In this document: piece by piece, positions 57,666 to 64,000 of the stretch
Numbering within the stretch: position 1 is the first letter of the stretch
How the letters are laid out: each line of letters opens with the position of its first letter
Assembly (NCBI RefSeq): GCF_035046485.1
Contig: NC_085138.1
Location: 275,881,694-275,945,693, forward strand
Source of the DNA: Aedes albopictus
Lineage: Eukaryota > Arthropoda > Insecta > Diptera > Culicidae
Length of the DNA stretch: 64,000 bases
Direction of reading: 5' to 3'
The notes under the pieces: model-generated
The model's database searches: none
What the model saw: the letters and a program-made list of their open reading frames with translations, nothing else
What the model was told of the DNA's origin: nothing
Position numbers and translations under genes: made by a program

Positions 57666-60637
57666 CGCAGCTGAACCTGAACCACTGTGATGCGGCTCAG
57701 CAACTGCTTTGTCAGGCAGTTTCTGAGTGGGAGACGGATATCGCCATCATATCGGACCCATACCGAGTACCCGCCGGCAACGGCAACTGGGTCGCGGATG
57801 GGACCAGAAAAATGGCGGCGATATGGACGACGGGTAAATACCCCGTTCAGGAGTTGGTGTCTACTACCTATGAGGGCTTCGTGGTCGCCAAAGTAAACGG
57901 GGTCTTCTTCTGTAGCTGTTATGCGCCTCCGCGGTGGCCGATCGAGCAGTTCACGCAAATGCTGGACCGCTTAACGACCGTGCTAACAGGGCGAAGGCCG
58001 GTGGTAATAGCGGGCGACTTTAATGCCTGGGCCGTGGAATGGGGAAGCCGTTTCACGAACCAGCGGGGTCAGATCCTGCTAGAAACACTGGCCATCTTAG
58101 ATGTCGACTTGGCTAATGTCGGTACCAAGAGTACCTTTAGTCGGAATGGAGCGGAGTCAATTATTGACGTGACCTTTTGCAGTCCTGGCCTAACAAGTAG
58201 TTCGAACTGGAGAGTAGATGATGGCTACACTCACAGCGACCACCTGGCGGTTCGCTACAGTATCGACTACAATAACAGCAGACAGCGGATAGAAGAAGAG
58301 GCGGCTAGGTCAAGGCCAAGCCCTCGCAGGTGGAAGACATCATACTTCGACGAAGGGGTATTTAGGGAGGCGCTCCGCCGTGAGCGAAACTTAATCGGTT
58401 TAGACGGCGACGAGCTGGTAGCGGTGCTCTCACGTGCGTGTGATGCGACCATGCCTAGGCGAGTCCACCCTAGAAATGGGAGGCCACCGGCTTACTGGTG
58501 GACCGACGCGATTGCGGACCTGCGCCGCGCCTGCCTAAGGGCTAGGCGGCGGATGCAGCGAGCACGATCAGAGGAAGAGCGAAACGAACGGCGGGTGGTG
58601 TTCGCCGCTGCAAAAGCCGCGCTTAAGACCGAGATAAGAGCAAGCAAAAAGGCCTGCTTTGAGGGTCTCTGTCAGAGTGCCAATACGAACCCGTGGGGTG
58701 ACGCCTACAGGATCGTTATGGCCAAGACGAGAGGTGTGATGGCTCCTACAGAGCAATCTGCAGAGATGTTGGAGGGGATCATTGGAGGACTTTTTCCGCG
58801 TCATGATCCTAGTCCTTGGCCTCCTTTCGTAGGACAGCCGGGGACTGGGGCTGGTGATGAGGAGAGGGTCACCGATGTGGAACTTGCGGGGATAGCTAAG
58901 TCCCTTAGCGTAGGCAAGGCCCCAGGTCCGGACGGAGTTCCGAACCTGGCCTTAAAAGTAGCTATTGCAGAGGCTCCCGAGATGTTCAGGTCTGCTATGC
59001 AGAAATGCCTGGACGAGGGAGTTTTCCCAGAAGCTTGGAAGAGGCAGAGCCTGGTACTATTGCCAAAGGCGGGGAAACCACCCGGAGACCCGTCGGCATA
59101 TAGACCAATATGCTTGATTGACACGGCGGGGAAGGTGCTCGAAAAGATCATCCTCAATAGAATGTTGCGGTTCACCGAGGGCGAAAATGGTCTTTCGAGT
59201 AACCAGTACGGCTTCCGGAAGGGGAGGTCCACCGTAGACGCTATCTTGTCGGTTACAAAAACCGCCGAGAAAGCACTCGAGCCTAAGAGGAGGGGAATTC
59301 GCTTTTGCGCGGTAGTGACTCTGGATGTAAGGAATGCGTTTAATAGTGCCAGCTGGTCTGCTATTGCCGATGCGCTCTTGCGTCTGGGGATACCGGAGTA
59401 CCTGTACAAGATTCTCGGAAGTTACTTTCAGAATCGTGTACTAGTCTACGACACGGAGGTGGGTCGGAAGTGCTTTCACATAACCTCAGGAGTCCCGCAA
59501 GGTTCCATCCTGGGTCCGGTGTTATGGAATGTCATGTACGACGAGGTGTTGAGGTTAGAGTATCCAGTGGGAGTGGTGATTGTCGGATTTGCCGACGACA
59601 TTACGCTCGAAGTCTACGGTGAAACGATCGAGGAGGTAAAGTTGACTACCAACCACTCGATCAAGGTTGTGGAGGCGTGGATGCGGTCCAGGAAACTGGA
59701 GCTGGCTCACCACAAGACAGAGGTGACGGTTGTTAACAACCTGAAGTCGGAGCAGCAGACGGAGATCAGTGTAGGAGACTGTACTATCCTGTCAAAGCGC
59801 TCCGTCAAACACTTGGGCGTGATGATCGACGATAAGCTTACCTTCGGTAGCCACGTCGATTATGCCTGTAAAAGAGCCTCCACAGCTATTGCGGCACTGT
59901 CCCGGATGATGTCCAATAGCTCTGCGGTGTACGCCAGTAAGCGCAAGCTTCTGGCTAGTGTTGCTACATCCATACTTAGGTATGGCGGCCCGGCGTGGGG
60001 CACCGCGCTAAGTACTAAATGCTACCGACGGAAGCTTGAAAGTACTTACAGGCTTATGTGCCTGAGGGTTGCGAGCGCGTACCGTACCGTGTCACACGAC
60101 GCTCTCTGCGTCATTACTGGTATGGTGCCTATCAGCATTCTTATCAGTGAGGACATGGAGTGCTTCGAAATGCGCGGCACAAGAGGCATACGCAGGACTG
60201 TCAGGATGGCCTCTATGGTCAAATGGCAGCGCGCGTGGGACAGTTCCACCAAAGGAAGGTGGACCTATAGGTTGATACCGAGGGTAGATAGTTGGATTAA
60301 TAGGCGCCATGGGGAAGTCACATTCCACCTGACACAGGTCCTTACAGGTCATGGTTGCTTCCGACAGTATCTACACCGTTTCGGGCATGCGGATTCTCCC
60401 GAATGCCCAGTGTGCAATGGTTTAGAGGAAACGGCGGAACACGTTTTGTTCGTGTGCCCGCGTTTTCGCACAATGCGTGACCGCATGCTTGCCACATGCG
60501 GGGAAGACACAACTCCGGACAACTTGGTCCAGAGGATGTGTAGGGATGAGTTTGGCTGGAACGCCGTTTCAACGGCTATTACCCACATCGTCTGGGAGCT
60601 ACAGAGGAGGTGGCGCGTGGACTCGGAGAATGGCTAG
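57614..60637 (+). CDS. R1 ORF2, endonuclease-reverse transcriptase
   Basis: Uninterrupted frame of 1007 codons ending TAG at 60635-60637, the usual size for R1-clade ORF2. An apurinic-type endonuclease comes first (LNLNHCDAAQ near residue 20, GDFNAW at about 134-139, SDH at about 207-209), then RT (SVGKAPGPDGVPN near 435, VVTLDVRNAFNSASW, GVPQGSILGP, catalytic FADDI at about 658-662), and a C-terminal CPVCNGLEETAEHVLFVC (about 931-948). Together these nick DNA and copy the element RNA at the target. No ATG lies before the endonuclease; the first in-frame ATG (57811) would remove its N-terminus. Expression therefore probably depends on frameshifting or reinitiation from ORF1. No RNase H domain is seen. 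Confidence 0.9.
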   Translation: MPGLQESRSEQQITVQVTQLNLNHCDAAQQLLCQAVSEWETDIAIISDPYRVPAGNGNWVADGTRKMAAIWTTGKYPVQELVSTTYEGFVVAKVNGVFFCSCYAPPRWPIEQFTQMLDRLTTVLTGRRPVVIAGDFNAWAVEWGSRFTNQRGQILLETLAILDVDLANVGTKSTFSRNGAESIIDVTFCSPGLTSSSNWRVDDGYTHSDHLAVRYSIDYNNSRQRIEEEAARSRPSPRRWKTSYFDEGVFREALRRERNLIGLDGDELVAVLSRACDATMPRRVHPRNGRPPAYWWTDAIADLRRACLRARRRMQRARSEEERNERRVVFAAAKAALKTEIRASKKACFEGLCQSANTNPWGDAYRIVMAKTRGVMAPTEQSAEMLEGIIGGLFPRHDPSPWPPFVGQPGTGAGDEERVTDVELAGIAKSLSVGKAPGPDGVPNLALKVAIAEAPEMFRSAMQKCLDEGVFPEAWKRQSLVLLPKAGKPPGDPSAYRPICLIDTAGKVLEKIILNRMLRFTEGENGLSSNQYGFRKGRSTVDAILSVTKTAEKALEPKRRGIRFCAVVTLDVRNAFNSASWSAIADALLRLGIPEYLYKILGSYFQNRVLVYDTEVGRKCFHITSGVPQGSILGPVLWNVMYDEVLRLEYPVGVVIVGFADDITLEVYGETIEEVKLTTNHSIKVVEAWMRSRKLELAHHKTEVTVVNNLKSEQQTEISVGDCTILSKRSVKHLGVMIDDKLTFGSHVDYACKRASTAIAALSRMMSNSSAVYASKRKLLASVATSILRYGGPAWGTALSTKCYRRKLESTYRLMCLRVASAYRTVSHDALCVITGMVPISILISEDMECFEMRGTRGIRRTVRMASMVKWQRAWDSSTKGRWTYRLIPRVDSWINRRHGEVTFHLTQVLTGHGCFRQYLHRFGHADSPECPVCNGLEETAEHVLFVCPRFRTMRDRMLATCGEDTTPDNLVQRMCRDEFGWNAVSTAITHIVWELQRRWRVDSENG

Positions 60638-61363
60638 TCCAGATGCAGTACAAGAGGTGGTCCAGGGGTTCGGAGTCGGCTTCGTAGGTCATACCGGTGC
60701 CCTGCGGTCGAGATCGACCCTTACAACGATTAAGTGGCCGCGGAGAGGAAGTCCCGGTAGCGGTGCTGTCGTGGCGTCGGTCTACTGGGTTGGATCCGAG
60801 CCCGCGGTTGGAAAGGGGTCCCCGGCAAGGGTCGGGGTAGGTGAGATCCTGCTGTCTGCAACCTACGGGTGCATCTGATAGGGCCTGAAGGGTAGTGATA
60901 CCCTTCCTTGCGGGCAGGTCAGATCGGGTTGCACGTGGGCATCAGTTCTTGATGTCCGCTCAGCAGTAGGGCGCGGGCGGGGTTGACCCTGCCCGCCTTC
61001 CGAGGACAAAGGGAGTGGCGAGGACCACTCGGGAAACTGGCTAAGCGCCAGCATGCTACCGTGATGGACTCTCCAAAGCGAGTCATCGATGTTCGTTGCT
61101 GCAGGCTACGCAGCTAACCTTGTGGGTGCGATGTGCACTAGCCCCTCTCTGAAGCAATACCTTCTTGGTGGTTCCGGAGAGACGTAGGGTTTGGCGACCA
61201 TAGGAATGGTTTAGTGGGTACGAGGAGAGAGTAGTCCTGGATTTTACTTTTGTTGTAGAAGACAGCCTGTCAGACCTACACTACCCTAACCTTCTGTTAG
61301 GGTGTCTGTTGAGCAGATTATCCCCCTATGGTTTAGAAGGAAAAAAAAAAAAAAAAAAAAAAA

Positions 61364-61770
61364 GGGTCCGCTGCTGCAGCAGTCAGCAACACGAGTGCCG
61401 CATGCTCCTGCTTGGCATCGTCGTTCGACACCTTAAGTCGAAGCAAGGCCGTTTTCAGGTCCTTGCTTATGTTCGACTTAGTGGACGCAAAGCCGATGAT
61501 TTTGCAAAGCTGCTGCTCAGCCACCTCTATTGTGGACAGTCCTTTGGATTCTCGGTTGACGGCTCTCAACAACCACGCTCCGTCCATAACCTCCACCGGC
61601 TGGCTTGCCGGGAAGTGGACTGGAGCACCCACGCTTGAGCTGCGTAAGCAGCTTCCAGCGCCTATCTCTTCACTTCTCCTTGTCGGAGACCTCATCAACC
61701 CGCTTCTTGCGAAGGGGTTGATCCCACCACTACTTCCACCTGAGTTTTGATTGTTTTTGTTAGATTTCAT
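61364..61770 (-). pseudogene. Host R1 element, segment 1: gag N-terminus
   Basis: The minus-strand frame starts at ATG 61770 (MKSNKNNQNSGGSSGGINPF), continues like the plus R1 ORF1 (ARSGLMRSPTRRSEEIGAGS) and stops being R1 exactly where the poly(A) tail of the plus-strand R1 begins. It gives the most complete ORF1 start in the window. Confidence 0.9.
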
Positions 61771-62278
61771 GTTTACATCCCACGAGTAGCACGGGAATGA
61801 ATGTCCACCACGCCAGAGCCCTGCATTTACGTGGGAAGGGACAGCTTACTGTGGGGGATTCCCAGGCACCCCACAGGCTCCGTTAAAGATCGAGCATCTT
61901 TTTCACCCCCTCGATCACTCATTTCTCAGCACGGGTCGCTTGACACCTTTAATTGGGGTTAGTGGTCCTATTCTTAACCGGCGACTACGCGGCCGACTCG
62001 CAAAGGGGGGGGGGGGGGCTGTCAGGCCCCAGGACTATCGTCCTTGCTGCCCAGCTTTTCCGTATGCCCCGGTGCTCGGTCATCTCCCGGTGCAAAAGGT
62101 GGCGTGTGGGTATGGTTCGCTTAGAAACTAATTCTAGGCTCCCACCTGATGCCACCTTAGTTATAGATGATGCGATACATCATTTCATACTCTACCGTTG
62201 GATCCCAGAACAGACACTGTTTGAACCGTACAGGAGCCTTGGTGTTCAGACGTTCGGGACGAACCGACCTCCTCAATC
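61771..62278 (-). other. Probable R1 5' leader remnant
   Basis: Upstream of the gag ATG on the minus strand. The part at 61790-61930 has a diverged partner at 49420-49560 (TTAAAGATCGAGCATCTTTT / TTAACGATGGAGCATCTTCT), also beside R1 relics, so it is likely element sequence. A 14-G run near 62006-62019 may be length-uncertain. The true 5' end was not located. Confidence 0.5.
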
Positions 62279-62287
62279 TAGCTGAAG

Positions 62288-62539
62288 TGATTTTGTACCG
62301 ACTCTAAGCAGAATACCCTCTTTGAATGAGTGTAATCAGTTTCGTACCTTTTAATTCCGCCCTATGTTGCTTATCCTTTGACAGATACGCGTATTTCGAC
62401 TACCACTTGTAATCTTCCTTCGAGTGGATAACTGACACTGAGGAAGATTACAAGTGGTAGTCGAAATACGCGAATCTGTCAAAGGATAAGCAACATAGGG
62501 CGGAATTAAAAGGTACGAAACTGATTACACTCATTCAAA
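62288..62539. mobile_element. 252-bp palindromic repeat with 9-bp duplication
   Basis: Arms of about 100 bp (62321 onward and up to 62539) are nearly perfectly inverted: GAATGAGTGTAATCAGTTTC, TTGCTTATCCTTTGACAGAT. They enclose a short loop. TAGCTGAAG flanks it at 62279-62287 and 62540-62548. The left 33 bp is outside the palindrome but also present in the relative at 5293-5446. The 9-bp duplication would fit a Mutator-like MITE (inference). Confidence 0.75.
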
Positions 62540-62548
62540 TAGCTGAAG

Positions 62549-63660
62549 GAAGTTGAACAACAGTGTCCACGCTACACTTCTAGTTAACCAAACAACTCTT
62601 AGATAGCGTAAAAGTATGAGATTAGAACTTGTAAGGACCAGAGCAAAGTTGAAAGTTTCTTTCTAGCCTTAGCATTAGCATTAAGCGAGTCGCACAAGTT
62701 TGTAGGTAGTACAGTCCTAGACCGCTGTTATACGGGTTGCTTCCTTCCCGTCCGAATAAAAGCACAAAGATTTGGGATTAATCTCAGACTCTTAGACAAG
62801 ACTGACGCAATCTTCCAATGGTCGAGAACTGTTCTGACCACGTCCTTGCGACTGCTGAGGGATGGGAAAGGATAGTTAGTTTTGGACACCTATGAAAGAT
62901 GTAAACAGCTCTACGATCGCTCAGGCGATCAAAGGAAATGTTTGGTAAACGTTCAGGCGCATATATTATTTGGTTGTGTTGAGACAGCTGCCTGCATAAT
63001 TCAACTGGTTTGATCTTCCATATTGACCGCACCATTTCGCAGTCCTTCTTCTTCATACAAATTTTAATCGCAGTGTGGAATGCGGAAAAGCAACTAATCT
63101 CATCCCGATTTTGCACAGTTTTTCTGGACCCTGACAGGGATAGGAAAATCTTTGTTCCAAAAAATCAACACGATGAAGGCGACTTGCTCCGCCGAAGCTC
63201 CTCTCCTTAATGAGGCAGCTTCACACGCTTCACACTGACACCATTGTCATGGTGCTCATGCTTGCTAGAGGACTGACACGCAAGGGGTATAACAGTAAAA
63301 GTAAACTATATTCACACCCCACACAAACAATAACTCGACACTAGCTCGTCATCAAACTTACCCGTTATTGAATGTTCATTTTTAGAATTACCAACAACAT
63401 TTTCTGACAATATGAAATGAAAAATTGAAAACTTTTTTGGTTGAACAGATTATTCCGAATAAACAGGATTAGAATATACGAAAATCACCATCAAAAGATA
63501 TATTATAAAAAAATAAAAAATGCCAATGAATTCATCCAGATGTATGAGTAAATTTGTACATTATGACACCGATGAAGACCTTTCTCTGGTAATTAAATTA
63601 ATTTCCATACCTATGTTAATACCGCGGAATGATTGACACTCATTTTGTTTTATTTTCAGA
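62549..63660. other. Upstream region of GPCR gene B
   Basis: Non-coding, no repeat recognised. It should hold the intron preceding the 63661 exon and possibly 5' exons, but none can be called. TTTTGTTTTATTTTCAG at 63644-63660 is a good polypyrimidine tract and 3' splice site. Confidence 0.5.
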
Positions 63661-63963
63661 TGAACGTTAGTATCTACAACTATCCACGAGAGATATGGGT
63701 TACCATCCCTGTTTGGGAAATTGTGATCAAAACCGTCACCTTCCTACCGTTGATCACGTTCGGCATTTTCGGCAATATCGCTCTACTGTGCATAATTTTC
63801 ACCATTCGAGCCCTTAAAACTCCAACCAATATGCTGATCGCAAATCTGGCCGTAGCAGACTTGGCGACCTTGATCATCTGTCCGGTAATGTTCATGCTGC
63901 ATGATTTTTACCAAAATTATGTTATGGGATGCATTGGATGTAAGCTGGAGGGATTCTTAGAAG
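63661..63963 (+). CDS. Class A neuropeptide-receptor-like GPCR, gene B (partial)
   Basis: One exon, running from an AG acceptor at 63659-63660 to a GTGATT donor at 63964; the rest lies beyond the window. The first codon after the acceptor is ATG, taken as the start. The 101 codons encode an N-terminus with an N-V-S glycosylation sequon, TM1 (FGIFGNIALLCIIFT), TM2 (MLIANLAVADLATLIICPVM) and the loop into TM3 with the conserved cysteine (GCIGCKLEGFLEG). The region from TM2 onward is about 70 % identical to gene A, and the intron falls at the same glycine codon (GAAG|G), so A and B are tandem duplicates. The ligand is unknown. Confidence 0.85.
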
Positions 63964-64000
63964 GTGATTTTAGAAAATAGCGTTCAAGGTGATTTGATTT

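Larger units (their letters stand above)
56153..61363 (+). mobile_element. Young R1-type LINE with both ORFs
   Basis: A 5.2-kb non-LTR retrotransposon with overlapping gag-like ORF1 and endonuclease-RT ORF2, a ~700-bp 3' UTR and a poly(A) tail of 23 A (61341-61363). It is flanked by GGGTCC on both sides (56147-56152 and 61364-61369), and the sister gag sequence has the uninterrupted site. The 5' end starts inside gag: the host copy has about 18 more N-terminal codons plus a leader, so this copy is 5'-truncated by at least that. It landed inside a reversed relative. Lack of an RNase H domain and the C-terminal CCHC point to the R1 clade; LOA is the alternative. Confidence 0.9.

Overview
This window looks like intergenic DNA of a mosquito, most likely an Aedes species. 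It carries two multi-exon class A neuropeptide-receptor-like GPCR genes about 40 kb apart: one complete (22650-23991, +) and one whose first visible coding exon is at the right edge (63661-63963, +). They are clear paralogues with the same exon boundaries. Almost everything else is transposable elements: R1-type and RTE-type LINEs, tRNA-headed SINEs, and many palindromic (foldback) elements and MITEs with AT-rich interiors. I saw no bacterial-type genes, CRISPR array or functional tRNA/rRNA gene.

Layout. 1-2557: decayed array of ~0.78-kb tandem units with a conserved TATA-like module on the minus strand. 3.0-10.7 kb: two related SINEs, one split by a hAT-like MITE, and several piggyBac-like (TTAA) and other terminal-inverted-repeat elements, some nested. 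10.7-15.5 kb: a triple nest (TA-flanked foldback > CACAGTG-ended 2.4-kb foldback > 379-bp MITE) and a second copy of that MITE. 15.6-18.7 kb: dead RTE-type LINE inserted in a MITE and itself hit by another MITE, then a TTA-flanked palindrome. 19.0-22.2 kb: a 1.8-kb foldback, a small MITE and a LINE relic. 22.6-24.1 kb: GPCR gene A. 24.55-34.27 kb: a 9.7-kb block bounded by hAT-type ends and a perfect 8-bp target duplication; it contains a foldback, two further TA elements, a long degenerate low-complexity region and an almost identical 1.47-kb tandem duplication.

36.46-61.77 kb: one minus-strand R1-type LINE of about 5.2 kb has been stretched to 25.3 kb by five separate insertions. These are three hAT-like elements (8-bp duplications), an 11.5-kb composite foldback with CACAGTG termini and a 5-bp duplication (Transib-like), and a younger plus-strand R1 copy that kept both ORFs and a poly(A) tail. 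Each insertion site can be checked against an uninterrupted R1 sequence in the same window. 62-64 kb: an R1 5' leader remnant, a palindromic repeat, then GPCR gene B, which runs off the end.

The only sequences likely to make cellular protein are the two GPCRs. The plus-strand R1 element (56153-61363) is the only mobile element here that still looks coding-competent, although it is 5'-truncated. The non-autonomous DNA elements carry no recognisable transposase. All family assignments come from reading the sequence; no database search was run.
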